A stretch of 64,000 nt of DNA, taken from positions 76,160,436 to 76,224,435 of the forward strand of contig OW388291.1 in NCBI GenBank assembly GCA_936450465.1. Reading direction: 5' to 3'. The stretch's first letter is position 1, and each line of letters begins with the position of its first letter. The notes beneath the pieces are model-generated. The model worked only from the letters and a program-made list of their open reading frames with translations. It had not been told where the DNA came from and did not search any database. Origin of the DNA: Gibbula magus. Taxonomy: Eukaryota; Mollusca; Gastropoda; Trochida; Trochidae. A program made the position numbers and the translations under genes. Below are positions 12,053-24,314 of this stretch, one piece after another.

Positions 12053-12167
12053 CCAGGGCCCATATTTTCGAAGCTGTCTTAGTGCTATGATAGTCTTAAG
12101 TCAATGTTAATGTATGGCACTTACGACTATCTTAACGCCAAGAGAGCTTTGAAAATATGGGTCCTGG
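12053..12167. mobile_element. Foldback MITE, unit 1
   Basis: CCAGGGCCCATATTTTCGAA at the left and TTGAAAATATGGGTCCTGG at the right are imperfect inverted repeats. The stem continues inward through GTCTTAG/CCAAGAG and GATAGTC/GACTATC blocks, so nearly the whole 115 bp folds back. There is no coding content. Confidence 0.65.
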
Positions 12168-13797
12168 TCCCTATAACCAAATTCTAAAATTAGTCAACTT
12201 GCTATTTCCCTTAAATTCACCCCAATGCGTGTGTGTGTAAATGATCAAACAATGTATATTTACAGAAGAGTTTAAATGAGTGTGTCTCTTATCCTGACCG
12301 ACACAGCCAAGTTCTACATCTGTCATAGTTTCAGGAAATGCTGTTTCATTCAAATGAAATTAGCAAAGGTTGAAATTGGATATGGTATCAATTGATAGAA
12401 TAAATTTAATATATGAAATATAACAGTAACGACGAATTCGGAATTTAGATAACAGAGGAAAATTACTTTAACTTTAAAACTTTATGTATCTTATAAATGC
12501 TATCACATTTAATTATCACTGAAGTCGCACATTTGTGTATCTCAGTTATCCTTTAGTGCATCTGTCTTGGTCATAAAATCTAAATTGGAGAAGTACTTTA
12601 GTCTATAAAATCTATCATAAGAAATGAAGAAGCTTTAAAAATTAAATATAAATTAAAGTACCAACAACCCATGTCTGAAGAACATTATCGTTGATCTTTA
12701 ACGATACGTCTGTTAATAATAAGAATACTTATTGATTTAAAAGATAGATGTAATGACATATGGTCACATTCGGATTCATTAAAATGGGATGTCAATTTGA
12801 CAATTGCCCGATTTTAAATTTCTTAAATCGGCCCATAAATAACTTATATACGGCTTTTTTTAAAAAAAACCTAATTTATATAGCCCCGGCGACAAGAATG
12901 AATATCTGCGGAACCGTGGTCCCTGAATCGATGACTCCTGTGACGCCACTGGAGTAATTTCAATATTGGCGGTAATCATTATTCAAAGTAATTTCGCAAC
13001 ATTTTGATTGTTAATTTCACAAACAAATCTTCAATAAAACAACTTAAATTTTCCACATACCGAATGTTTAGATATCCAACTAGGTAATTCCGCAGATGAC
13101 AATTACATAATTATTGTATAAACATGTGTTTTTGGCGATTTAACACACCTCATGAATGAAGCTAAAAAAAAGAACTTGATTGTACTTATTCTGAATGAAG
13201 AGAACCTGATAAGCTTATCTTTGACATGAACATTTATACAATTTACAAAATATAAACGGCAACACGTGAAAAGAAATATGCTCGACCATTTAGATCCTTT
13301 GTCTTTTGTACCTCCTTATTATTCGTGGTTAATTCTATTCTTTTTATTCCTTCGAAAGGACAAACACTGAAGCAGTGATTTGGCTTTCGAAATACTTCAT
13401 TCTCCTAAAATGATTTTTCTTTTCATTTGGTTTCAACTCCTTTACATTTTTTCCTGGCAATCAATAAGAGGATTGTTTGTGGAAAAGTAAAATCACACCA
13501 GGGACCGCACTTTTCACTACAAATTACAGAGATGAATTTGTTTTCTCAGATGATATAGCATTTCATCATTAACCGTCTGAAATAATAGATAACGAACCTA
13601 TTTTAAATTACTTCTTTGTAACAAGTGATGTTCATCTCTGTCTCCTTTGCAAGAAATAAACTGACTGAAGATTAAACTCTTATTTACTTCTGTAATTTCA
13701 CTTTGTTCAAAACCTCATTTGATTTCAAACATATGATTATAATTACCACAATATATTTTCAATTTTCTTAGCTACTTCAATGGTTAACAGTCTTCAG

Positions 13798-13846
13798 TAT
13801 AACTAAAACGTTATGGCGATAACGTTTCCATAACGTTTTAGTTATA
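13798..13846. repeat. 49 bp perfect hairpin, unit 2
   Basis: Same arms and loop as at 9072. It lies about 50 bases upstream of the point where the reverse transcriptase frame opens, close to where unit 1 loses its match to this segment. Confidence 0.85.
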
Positions 13847-13945
13847 TGACTCGTCTTTATTACTGCAATAATTTCATACAAGATTGCATTCTATTGTTTA
13901 TTTATAGACTTTCGCAAGGCTTTCGATTGTGTCAACAGGAAACTG

Positions 13946-15409
13946 TTGTGGTTTATGTTATTGAAGAAAGGAATCCATGGAAAACTCTTTAACATCTTAA
14001 TGGACATTTATTCAAAAGTAAAATCAGCGGTGAAAATTTCTAATTCTTCTATTACTGACTATTTTAACACCGACACTGGAGTGAGACAGGGCTGTCACCT
14101 CAGCCCGATCCTATTTTCTCTTTACATTATTGAACTGGAGCAAATGATAAAAGATTCTGATCTGAGAGGAATATTCGTTGGACAAGAGTTTCTAGACATT
14201 TTGCTGCTTTTCTTTGCTGACGATCTATGTATTTTCGATGACACTGTAATAGAAATGCAACGTAAAATCGATGTTCTACAGAAGTTCTGTGTGAAATGGG
14301 GACTTGAAGTTAATTTAGAGAAAACAGAAATGATAGTCTTCAGAAATGGTGGCATCGTGAAAGGATCCGAAAAGTGGAAATATGGTGAAATCGATATAAG
14401 GATTACTACTCATTATAATTATCTAGGTCTGATGTTTTCGTCCAAACTATCTTGGAGTAAAGGTGTAGATGTTCTAACAGCCAAAGCAAGGAAAGCACTT
14501 TTCAGTATTAAAACACTACAGAGCCAATTGAAGAATTTATCACCAAATATCTTGTTCAAAATTTTCGACGTTCAGATTAAGCCTATCATTTTATATGGAG
14601 CCGAAATATGGGTACATCAAAGAAGACATATTATTGAAAAATTCCATGCCAGTTTCTGTAAATTCATCCTCTCGTCTGGAAATCATGTTTCGAACTCAGC
14701 AGCTCTTGGCGACTGTGGACGATATGGATTGTACATTGACTATCAAACAAAGTGCATCAAATACTGGTGTAAATTGTTACATATGCCGATGAACAGATAT
14801 CCAAAACAAGTCTATTCTATGATGTTTAAAGTTGATGCTAGTAACCGAAGAACGTGGGCCATTGATGTAAGAGAACTTTTGTTCAAGTATGGCTATGGAT
14901 TCGTTTGGATGTCCCAAGATGTTGGAGATATTAGTAAATTTATCAATTCCTTTAGAACAAGGCTTAAGGATTGTAACCTGAAAGAATGGAGAGATGACAT
15001 ATCAACATCAAAGAAAATGACATACTACAAAGATTTTAAATCCATTTTTATTCCAGAATTGTATCTTTCGACAATTAAGTATAAAGATCTGAGAAGGCTA
15101 TTGTTCCAGCTACGCTTATCTGAACTACCTTTAAGAGTTAACACTGGAAGATGGGAAGGTTTATTACACGAAGAAAGAATATGTCAAGTATGTCAGTTGC
15201 AGCTCATCGAAAACGAATACCATTTTCTCCTTATATGCCCGGTGTACACAGAATTAAGATTGAAATATATCCCACCTTATTATCATACAAATGCTACTGT
15301 CCAGAAATACTTAAATTTGCTTAGTTCACCTTCATCATCTTTATTATATAACTGTGCAATGCTGGTTAAACAAACTCTTTTACAGCGTAAAATACATCTT
15401 GAAATGTAA
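13946..15409 (+). CDS. LINE reverse transcriptase, 5'-truncated ORF (unit 2)
   Basis: An open frame of about 487 codons that also extends upstream without an ATG to about 13853. The extension carries LFIDFRKAFDCVNRK, the motif A Asp block of non-LTR reverse transcriptases. Inside the ORF are GVRQGCHLSPILFSL (motif B, from about residue 45), FFADDLCIF (motif C, catalytic Asp pair, near residue 90) and NYLGLMFSSKLSW (motif E region, near residue 158). The C-terminal part has CQVC...HFLLICPVY, a zinc-binding-like tail. The first residue has no true start codon (TTG), and the endonuclease and early fingers are missing, so this is a truncated LINE copy whose remaining frame happens to be intact. 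The LINE clade cannot be fixed by eye. Confidence 0.8.
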   Translation: MWFMLLKKGIHGKLFNILMDIYSKVKSAVKISNSSITDYFNTDTGVRQGCHLSPILFSLYIIELEQMIKDSDLRGIFVGQEFLDILLLFFADDLCIFDDTVIEMQRKIDVLQKFCVKWGLEVNLEKTEMIVFRNGGIVKGSEKWKYGEIDIRITTHYNYLGLMFSSKLSWSKGVDVLTAKARKALFSIKTLQSQLKNLSPNILFKIFDVQIKPIILYGAEIWVHQRRHIIEKFHASFCKFILSSGNHVSNSAALGDCGRYGLYIDYQTKCIKYWCKLLHMPMNRYPKQVYSMMFKVDASNRRTWAIDVRELLFKYGYGFVWMSQDVGDISKFINSFRTRLKDCNLKEWRDDISTSKKMTYYKDFKSIFIPELYLSTIKYKDLRRLLFQLRLSELPLRVNTGRWEGLLHEERICQVCQLQLIENEYHFLLICPVYTELRLKYIPPYYHTNATVQKYLNLLSSPSSSLLYNCAMLVKQTLLQRKIHLEM

Positions 15410-15918
15410 ATCCATATGCCATGTAAAAAAATTGAATCACCTAGTTTAAAAAAAAAGCTATCCTAAAATGATCTATAACTTTACGGAAGATTTGCTCTTT
15501 TTTTTCCAACAATATATACTTCCTTTCAAAAGTTTAGATTATCTGGTGTTATTGTGGCCACTCACTTTACTCAACTGTTCCAAACTCAATACACTTCTAG
15601 TCTCTTATTATGTTAGAACAAATATTATGTTGAAAAGAACCTTAAATTTTGGTTAAACAATTCAAGGTATCCTAGTGGGTATGGATGAAAATTCAAATAC
15701 TTATTATCAAAAACATTTTGATAAGGTCGATTGTAGTTAAGGGGTGTAAATCTTCAGCGCGCATATGCGATGTAGAATTTGATACTATTAGATCTTTAAG
15801 GCGTATTCCCCTCGAAAGATGAATGGCGACGAATTGTAAATACATCTGTACATAGTTACGAGGAACATTCATGGATTATGAGAACATCCTTTAATACAAA
15901 TATGTGTCTATACCAACG

Positions 15919-16544
15919 TGTTTACATAAACGAACCTATCATATTCTCTGGCAATTACAATATCTACATCCTGACTTTAAATCTGCCCTTTGAGTTTGCA
16001 TACAAATTTCATCACGTGGTAAAATCTCTACAGAGTGCAAACTTTGCCATAAACAGACGTTCGACTATGATACTCATTTATTGTTACATTGTGAACATGT
16101 TAACTGTGACAGAAATAATTTCTTTCCGTTTATGATAGATTTTCTTGAAGTGGAAACGTATGTTGCATTTGAACTACAAGATGAAACAGACATGTTAGCT
16201 TTCCTTCTCGGGGGCATAACTGATTTTAAACGATATATTGAACACGAAACTTTGGGAATCATTGTTCTAAACTTTTCACTATATGTTTTCAAAATAAGAC
16301 GCCACCTGTTACAATATTAATTACACTTAATGGTTAATATATTGTATATATTAACTATAATTGTTTTTTACAGCTAGCATATACATGTTTTAAATGTTGA
16401 GTGTCCACTAACGGCTACTTTTCTCTAACACTTTTGTAAATATGTGTATGTACTCCAATTTGTAAATCGTACATTTTCACCGTTTTGTATAATCTTCGAT
16501 CTTCGGTGTAAACTGGAGGAAATAAAGAATCTCTCTCTCTCTCT
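15919..16544 (+). mobile_element. LINE 3' end with (TC)n tail, unit 2
   Basis: Counterpart of 9840-10465, with the same broken zinc-finger frame and a tail of the same length. About 500 bp of non-coding sequence separate it from the reverse transcriptase stop codon. Confidence 0.6.
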
Positions 16545-17662
16545 ATGTGATATATAATTTTTAGAGTGATATTATTAGATCTTTATATTCGGTTCAGAGG
16601 ATGACTGCCAAGACAACGTCCAGAAGCACACCATTTATCGGCACGTGTCCCCCTTGAGCACATGTGGCACTGGTTCATTTAATTATTTCCAGTTGCTGAA
16701 GAGTCTGTACAAAATATTCTAGCTTTCTAGGCCTTTTCGTTCTGGAGAAGAAGTTGCTAATAAGTTTTTAGGTAATGACATATTATGAGGCCCTAAATTG
16801 GGCCCTCAAATTTATCAAATCTACAATTAATTATACACATTAGCCAAGGAGCCTGTACACAACATTTCAGTTGTATAGGCCTTTTCTTTCGGGAAAAGAA
16901 GATGAACATATTGTTTGGGTCATAGCCTGTGCGGCCCTTATTTCGTCACCAAATCTACAATGTATAATCCCCGTTAAATAGGCTCAATAGTTTGTACACA
17001 ACATTTCGAGCGTAACTGTTGAAGAATACATGAAGAAATACTTCCAACCCTTGACATCAGGTGGATAATTCTGATTGGTTCTCTAGAAAAAGCAAATTCT
17101 TTGTGGACTGAACTTTATCTGCTACACCTTCGGTTTCAATTTTAAATGTACGAACTATCAATTCAGTATAACATGTCTCTGATTTTCAAACACGGCATGT
17201 TATTCTCCTGAATGACTGATATGCAACTACTCTATTTCAACTTTGTCCCAGTCTAAACCAGATACAATATCTTCAATTCATTTCAGTACTGTAAGAGCGA
17301 GTTTGATATCATCGACATGTCATATCACTCAAGGCAGAACGAAACATAAAATATCTTCATTCAGCCGAAATATTTTAAAGTTACAAACAAAATGTTGATT
17401 CCAAGAATCGGATTGATTGATTAATAATAATAACAGTTCAGAATATACTTTTCATGAAAATATTAAGAAACGTGAGAAAATGTGCAACTCTCAACGATAA
17501 ACAAGGTGATGTGAATTACGACTAAATGCCACTTTCAAGAGTACTTCACTGTTATCATGGCTGATATTTCACTCATAACTTACTGCATGTAGAGCAGTTC
17601 ACTGTAGAGTAGAGTTGTCGAGATTCTGGTTGGAAAAGAATCCCAGACCTCATTAACATTAA

Positions 17663-18011
17663 AGGGGCAGTAGCACGTTTTTTGGTTGAAATAAGTCGAT
17701 GAAATGTATTTGAAAAATAATGTCACCAATAGTAAAACATCCTTCTCTCTTCGGAAAATTAAGTTACAAAATGAGCGTACAGAGTTCCGTAAAGCCATTG
17801 AAATCGTTTTTTGTCATTCGAAATAATAAAACGTGTTCACATTAAAATGGCCGCCATGCTGCTTTATAAGCAGAACCGTATTACCACTACAGATAATTGG
17901 TTTGGGTAAGAAGATGTTTTACCCCCTAAAGTAAATATAAATGACATAAACTATCATTATAAATGGGAAATTTGAAAAAATAAAATTTGCAAAAAACGTG
18001 CTACTGCCCCT
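17663..18011. mobile_element. TTAA-flanked MITE, unit 2
   Basis: TTAA on both sides and termini intact. The nine bases GTGATCCGA that precede the element in units 1 and 4 are deleted here. Confidence 0.75.
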
Positions 18012-18122
18012 TTAAAGACAAATTACACGATGAGAAACCCTATAGCAAATATCAGTTGTCCATTCCTCAACTGATAAATCCTTTACTACAAATGACAAGT
18101 TCGAATTACTGAACAGTCATAT

Positions 18123-18237
18123 CCAGGGCCCATATTTTCGAAGCTGTCTTAGTGCTATGATAGTCTTAAGTCAATGTTAATGTATGGCACTTACGACTAT
18201 CTTAACGCCAAGAGAGCTTTGAAAATATGGGTCCTGG
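18123..18237. mobile_element. Foldback MITE, unit 2
   Basis: Appears identical to the unit 1 copy at 12053. Confidence 0.65.
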
Positions 18238-19867
18238 TCCCTATAACCAAATTCTAAAATTAGTCAACTTGCTATTTCCCTTAAATTCACCCCAATGCGT
18301 GTGTGTGTAAATGATCAAACAATGTATATTTACAGAAGAGTTTAAATGAGTGTGTCTCTTATCCTGACCGACACAGCCAAGTTCTACATCTGTCATAGTT
18401 TCAGGAAATGCTGTTTCATTCAAATGAAATTAGCAAAGGTTGAAATTGGATATGGTATCAATTGATAGAATAAATTTAATATATGAAATATAACAGTAAC
18501 GACGAATTCGGAATTTAGATAACAGAGGAAAATTACTTTAACTTTAAAACTTTATGTATCTTATAAATGCTATCACATTTAATTATCACTGAAGTCGCAC
18601 ATTTGTGTATCTCAGTTATCCTTTAGTGCATCTGTCTTGGTCATAAAATCTAAATTGGAGAAGTACTTTAGTCTATAAAATCTATCATAAGAAATGAAGA
18701 AGCTTTAAAAATTAAATATAAATTAAAGTACCAACAACCCATGTCTGAAGAACATTATCGTTGATCTTTAACGATACGTCTGTTAATAATAAGAATACTT
18801 ATTGATTTAAAAGATAGATGTAATGACATATGGTCACATTCGGATTCATTAAAATGGGATGTCAATTTGACAATTGCCCGATTTTAAATTTCTTAAATCG
18901 GCCCATAAATAACTTATATACGGCTTTTTTAAAAAAAAACCTAATTTATATAGCCCCGGCGACAAGAATGAATATCTGCGGAACCGTGGTCCCTGAATCG
19001 ATGACTCCTGTGACGCCACTGGAGTAATTTCAATATTGGCGGTAATCATTATTCAAAGTAATTTCGCAACATTTTGATTGTTAATTTCACAAACAAATCT
19101 TCAATAAAACAACTTAAATTTTCCACATACCGAATGTTTAGATATCCAACTAGGTAATTCCGCAGATGACAATTACATAATTATTGTATAAACATGTGTT
19201 TTTGGCGATTTAACACACCTCATGAATGAAGCTAAAAAAAAGAACTTGATTGTACTTATTCTGAATGAAGAGAACCTGATAAGCTTATCTTTGACATGAA
19301 CATTTATACAATTTACAAAATATAAACGGCAACACGTGAAAAGAAATATGCTCGACCATTTAGATCCTTTGTCTTTTGTACCTCCTTATTATTCGTGGTT
19401 AATTCTATTCTTTTTATTCCTTCGAAAGGACAAACACTGAAGCAGTGATTTGGCTTTCGAAATACTTCATTCTCCTAAAATGATTTTTCTTTTCATTTGG
19501 TTTCAACTCCTTTACATTTTTTCCTGGCAATCAATAAGAGGATTGTTTGTGGAAAAGTAAAATCACACCAGGGACCGCACTTTTCACTACAAATTACAGA
19601 GATGAATTTGTTTTCTCAGATGATATAGCATTTCATCATTAACCGTCTGAAATAATAGATAACGAACCTATTTTAAATTACTTCTTTGTAACAAGTGATG
19701 TTCATCTCTGTCTCCTTTGCAAGAAATAAACTGACTGAAGATTAAACTCTTATTTACTTCTGTAATTTCACTTTGTTCAAAACCTCATTTGATTTCAAAC
19801 ATATGATTATAATTACCACAATATATTTTCAATTTTCTTAGCTACTTCAATGGTTAACAGTATTCAG

Positions 19868-19916
19868 TATAACTAAAACGTTATGGCGATAACGTTTCCA
19901 TAACGTTTTAGTTATA
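19868..19916. repeat. 49 bp perfect hairpin, unit 3
   Basis: Unchanged arms and loop. Confidence 0.85.
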
Positions 19917-20015
19917 TGACTCGTCTTTATTACTGCAATAATTTCATACAAGATTGCATTCTATTGTTTATTTATAGACTTTCGCAAGGCTTTCGATTGT
20001 GTCAACAGGAAACTG

Positions 20016-21479
20016 TTGTGGTTTATGTTATTGAAGAAAGGAATCCATGGAAAACTCTTTAACATCTTAATGGACATTTATTCAAAAGTAAAATCAGCGG
20101 TGAAAATTTCTAATTCTTCTATTACTGACTATTTTAACACCGACACTGGAGTGAGACAGGGCTGTCACCTCAGCCCGATCCTATTTTCTCTTTACATTAT
20201 TGAACTGGAGCAAATGATAAAAGATTCTGATCTGAGAGGAATATTCGTTGGACAAGAGTTTCTAGACATTTTGCTGCTTTTCTTTGCTGACGATCTATGT
20301 ATTTTCGATGACACTGTAATAGAAATGCAACGTAAAATCGATGTTCTACAGAAGTTCTGTGTGAAATGGGGACTTGAAGTTAATTTAGAGAAAACAGAAA
20401 TGATAGTCTTCAGAAATGGTGGCATCGTGAAAGGATCCGAAAAGTGGAAATATGGTGAAATCGATATAAGGATTACTACTCATTATAATTATCTAGGTCT
20501 GATGTTTTCGTCCAAACTATCTTGGAGTAAAGGTGTAGATGTTCTAACAGCCAAAGCAAGGAAAGCACTTTTCAGTATTAAAACACTACAGAGCCAATTG
20601 AAGAATTTATCACCAAATATCTTGTTCAAAATTTTCGACGTTCAGATTAAGCCTATCATTTTATATGGAGCCGAAATATGGGTACATCAAAGAAGACATA
20701 TTATTGAAAAATTCCATGCCAGTTTCTGTAAATTCATCCTCTCGTCTGGAAATCATGTTTCGAACTCAGCAGCTCTTGGCGACTGTGGACGATATGGATT
20801 GTACATTGACTATCAAACAAAGTGCATCAAATACTGGTGTAAATTGTTACATATGCCGATGAACAGATATCCAAAACAAGTCTATTCTATGATGTTTAAA
20901 GTTGATGCTAGTAACCGAAGAACGTGGGCCATTGATGTAAGAGAACTTTTGTTCAAGTATGGCTATGGATTCGTTTGGATGTCCCAAGATGTTGGAGATA
21001 TTAGTAAATTTATCAATTCCTTTAGAACAAGGCTTAAGGATTGTAACCTGAAAGAATGGAGAGATGACATATCAACATCAAAGAAAATGACATACTACAA
21101 AGATTTTAAATCCATTTTTATTCCAGAATTGTATCTTTCGACAATTAAGTATAAAGATCTGAGAAGGCTATTGTTCCAGCTACGCTTATCTGAACTACCT
21201 TTAAGAGTTAACACTGGAAGATGGGAAGGTTTATTACACGAAGAAAGAATATGTCAAGTATGTCAGTTGCAGCTCATCGAAAACGAATACCATTTTCTCC
21301 TTATATGCCCGGTGTACACAGAATTAAGATTGAAATATATCCCACCTTATTATCATACAAATGCTACTGTCCAGAAATACTTAAATTTGCTTAGTTCACC
21401 TTCATCATCTTTATTATATAACTGTGCAATGCTGGTTAAACAAACTCTTTTACAGCGTAAAATACATCTTGAAATGTAA
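20016..21479 (+). CDS. LINE reverse transcriptase, 5'-truncated ORF (unit 3)
   Basis: The predicted protein is identical, residue for residue, to that of unit 2, including the FADD catalytic motif and the CQVC...CPVY tail. Like unit 2 it has no ATG at its start and its frame opens upstream within motif A. Identity at this level points to very recent copying of the whole unit rather than independent LINE insertions. Confidence 0.8.
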   Translation: MWFMLLKKGIHGKLFNILMDIYSKVKSAVKISNSSITDYFNTDTGVRQGCHLSPILFSLYIIELEQMIKDSDLRGIFVGQEFLDILLLFFADDLCIFDDTVIEMQRKIDVLQKFCVKWGLEVNLEKTEMIVFRNGGIVKGSEKWKYGEIDIRITTHYNYLGLMFSSKLSWSKGVDVLTAKARKALFSIKTLQSQLKNLSPNILFKIFDVQIKPIILYGAEIWVHQRRHIIEKFHASFCKFILSSGNHVSNSAALGDCGRYGLYIDYQTKCIKYWCKLLHMPMNRYPKQVYSMMFKVDASNRRTWAIDVRELLFKYGYGFVWMSQDVGDISKFINSFRTRLKDCNLKEWRDDISTSKKMTYYKDFKSIFIPELYLSTIKYKDLRRLLFQLRLSELPLRVNTGRWEGLLHEERICQVCQLQLIENEYHFLLICPVYTELRLKYIPPYYHTNATVQKYLNLLSSPSSSLLYNCAMLVKQTLLQRKIHLEM

Positions 21480-21989
21480 ATCCATATGCCATGTAAAAAA
21501 ATTGAATCACCTAGTTTAAAAAAAAAGCTATCCTAAAATGATCTATAACTTTACGGAAGATTTGCTCTTTTTTTTTCCAACAATATATACTTCCTTTCAA
21601 AAGTTTAGATTATCTGGTGTTATTGTGGCCACTCACTTTACTCAACTGTTCCAAACTCAATACACTTCTAGTCTCTTATTATGTTAGAACAAATATTATG
21701 TTGAAAAGAACCTTAAATTTTGGTTAAACAATTCAAGGTATCCTAGTGGGTATGGATGAAAATTCAAATACTTATTATCAAAAACATTTTGATAAGGTCG
21801 ATTGTAGTTAAGGGGTGTAAATCTTCAGCGCGCATATGCGATGTAGAATTTGATACTATTAGATCTTTAAGGCGTATTCCCCTCGAAAGATGAATGGCGA
21901 CGAATTGTAAATACATCTGTACATAGTTACGAGGAACATTCATGGATTATGAGAACATCCTTTAATACAAATATGTGTCTATACCAACG

Positions 21990-22616
21990 TGTTCACATAA
22001 ACGAACCTATCATATTCTCTGGCAATTACAATATCTACATCCTGACTTTAAATCTGCCCTTTGAGTTTGCATACAAATTTCATCACGTGGTAAAATCTCT
22101 ACAGAGTGCAAACTTTGCCATAAACAGACGTTCGACTATGATACTCATTTATTGTTACATTGTGAACATGTTAACTGTGACAGAAATAATTTCTTTCCGT
22201 TTATGATAGATTTTCTTGAAGTGGAAACGTATGTTGCATTTGAACTACAAGATGAAACAGACATGTTAGCTTTCCTTCTCGGGGGCATAACTGATTTTAA
22301 ACGATATATTGAACACGAAACTTTGGGAATCATTGTTCTAAACTTTTCACTATATGTTTTCAAAATAAGACGCCACCTGTTACAATATTAATTACACTTA
22401 ATGGTTAATATATTGTATATATTAACTATAATTGTTTTTTACAGCTAGCATATACATGTTTTAAATGTTGAGTGTCCACTAACGGCTACTTTTCTCTAAC
22501 ACTTTTGTAAATATGTGTATGTACTCCCAATTTGTAAATCGTACATTTTCACCGTTTTGTATAATCTTCGATCTTCGGTGTAAACTGGAGGAAATAAAGA
22601 ATCTCTCTCTCTCTCT
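21990..22616 (+). mobile_element. LINE 3' end with (TC)n tail, unit 3
   Basis: Same structure as the other copies, with one extra C in TACTCCCAATTTG near 22527. Confidence 0.6.
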
Positions 22617-23739
22617 ATGTGATATATAATTTTTTAGAGTGATATTATTAGATCTTTATATTCGGTTCAGAGGATGACTGCCAAGACAACGTCCAGAAGC
22701 ACACCATTTATCGGCACGTGGTCCCCCTTGAGCACATGTGGCACTGGGTTCATTTAATTATTTCCAGTTGCTGAAGAGTCTGTACAAAATATTCTAGCTT
22801 TCCTAGGCCTTTTCGTTCTGGAGAAGAAGTTGCTAATAAGTTTTTAGGTAATGGACATATTATGAGGCCCTAAATTGGGCCCTCAAATTTATCAAATCTA
22901 CAATTAATTATACACATTAGCCAAGGAGCCTGTACACAACATTTCAGTTGTATAGGCCTTTTCTTTCGGGAAAAGAAGATGAACATATTGTTTGGGTCAT
23001 AGCCTGTGCGGCCCTTATTTCGTCACCAAATCTACAATGTATAATCCCCGTTAAATAGGCTCAATAGTTTGTACACAACATTTCGAGCGTAACTGTTGAA
23101 GAATACATGAAGAAATACTTCCAACCCTTGACATCAGGTGGATAATTCTGATTGGTTCTCTAGAAAAAGCAAATTCTTTGTGGACTGAACTTTATCTGCT
23201 ACACCTTCGGTTTCAATTTTAAATGTACGAACTATCAATTCAGTATAACATGTCTCTGATTTTCAAACACGGCATGTTATTCTCCTGAATGACTGATATG
23301 CAACTACTCTATTTCAACTTTGTCCCAGTCTAAACCAGATACAATATCTTCAATTCATTTCAGTACTGTAAGAGCGAGTTTGATATCATCGACATGTCAT
23401 ATCACTCAAGGCAGAACGAAACATAAAATATCTTCATTCAGCCGAAATATTTTAAAGTTACAAACAAAATGTTGATTCCAAGAATCGGATTGATTGATTA
23501 ATAATAATAACAGTTCAGAATATACTTTTCATGAAAATATTAAGAAACGTGAGAAAATGTGCAACTCTCAACGATAAACAAGGTGATGTGAATTACGACT
23601 AAATGCCACTTTCAAGAGTACTTCACTGTTATCATGGCTGATATTTCACTCATAACTTACTGCATGTAGAGCAGTTCACTGTAGAGTAGAGTTGTCGAGA
23701 TTCTGGTTGGAAAAGAATCCCAGACCTCATTAACATTAA

Positions 23740-24088
23740 AGGGGCAGTAGCACGTTTTTTGGTTGAAATAAGTCGATGAAATGTATTTGAAAAATAATGT
23801 CACCAATAGTAAAACATCCTTCTCTCTTCGGAAAATTAAGTTACAAAATGAGCGTACAGAGTTCCGTAAAGCCATTGAAATCGTTTTTTGTCATTCGAAA
23901 TAATAAAACGTGTTCACATTAAAATGGCCGCCATGCTGCTTTATAAGCAGAACCGTATTACCACTACAGATAATTGGTTTGGGTAAGAAGATGTTTTACC
24001 CCCTAAAGTAAATATAAATGACATAAACTATCATTATAAATGGGAAATTTGAAAAAATAAAATTTGCAAAAAACGTGCTACTGCCCCT
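23740..24088. mobile_element. TTAA-flanked MITE, unit 3
   Basis: Shares the nine-base upstream deletion with unit 2, grouping the two middle units. Confidence 0.75.
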
Positions 24089-24199
24089 TTAAAGACAAAT
24101 TACACGATGAGAAACCCTATAGCAAATATCAGTTGTCCATTCCTCAACTGATAAATCCTTTACTACAAATGACAAGTTCGAATTACTGAACAGTCATAT

Positions 24200-24314
24200 C
24201 CAGGGCCCATATTTTCGAAGCTGTCTTAGTGCTATGATAGTCTTAAGTCAATGTTAATGTATGGCACTTACGACTATCTTAACGCCAAGAGAGCTTTGAA
24301 AATATGGGTCCTGG
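24200..24314. mobile_element. Foldback MITE, unit 3
   Basis: Appears identical to units 1 and 2. Confidence 0.65.

Larger units (their letters stand above)
8430..13150 (+). repeat. Tandem array unit 1 (short form, 4.72 kb)
   Basis: First of four head-to-tail units that start CATGAATGAAGCTAAAAA and end TTTAACACACCT. Unit 1 lacks the roughly 1.5 kb reverse transcriptase segment of the later units; about 180 bp of unrelated AT-rich sequence (near 9166-9345) stands in its place. It keeps the nine bases GTGATCCGA near 11572, as unit 4 does, while units 2 and 3 have lost them. From 10466 to 11592 and from 12168 to 13150 I see no gene. Confidence 0.85.
13151..19220 (+). repeat. Tandem array unit 2 (6070 bp)
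   Basis: Full-form unit. The junction with unit 1 reads TTTAACACACCTCATGAATG, joining the same unit end to the same unit start as at 19221 and 25298. Compared with unit 3, only scattered single-base differences are visible (for example C/A near 13793 against 19863), so the duplication is recent or the copies are being homogenised. Confidence 0.9.
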
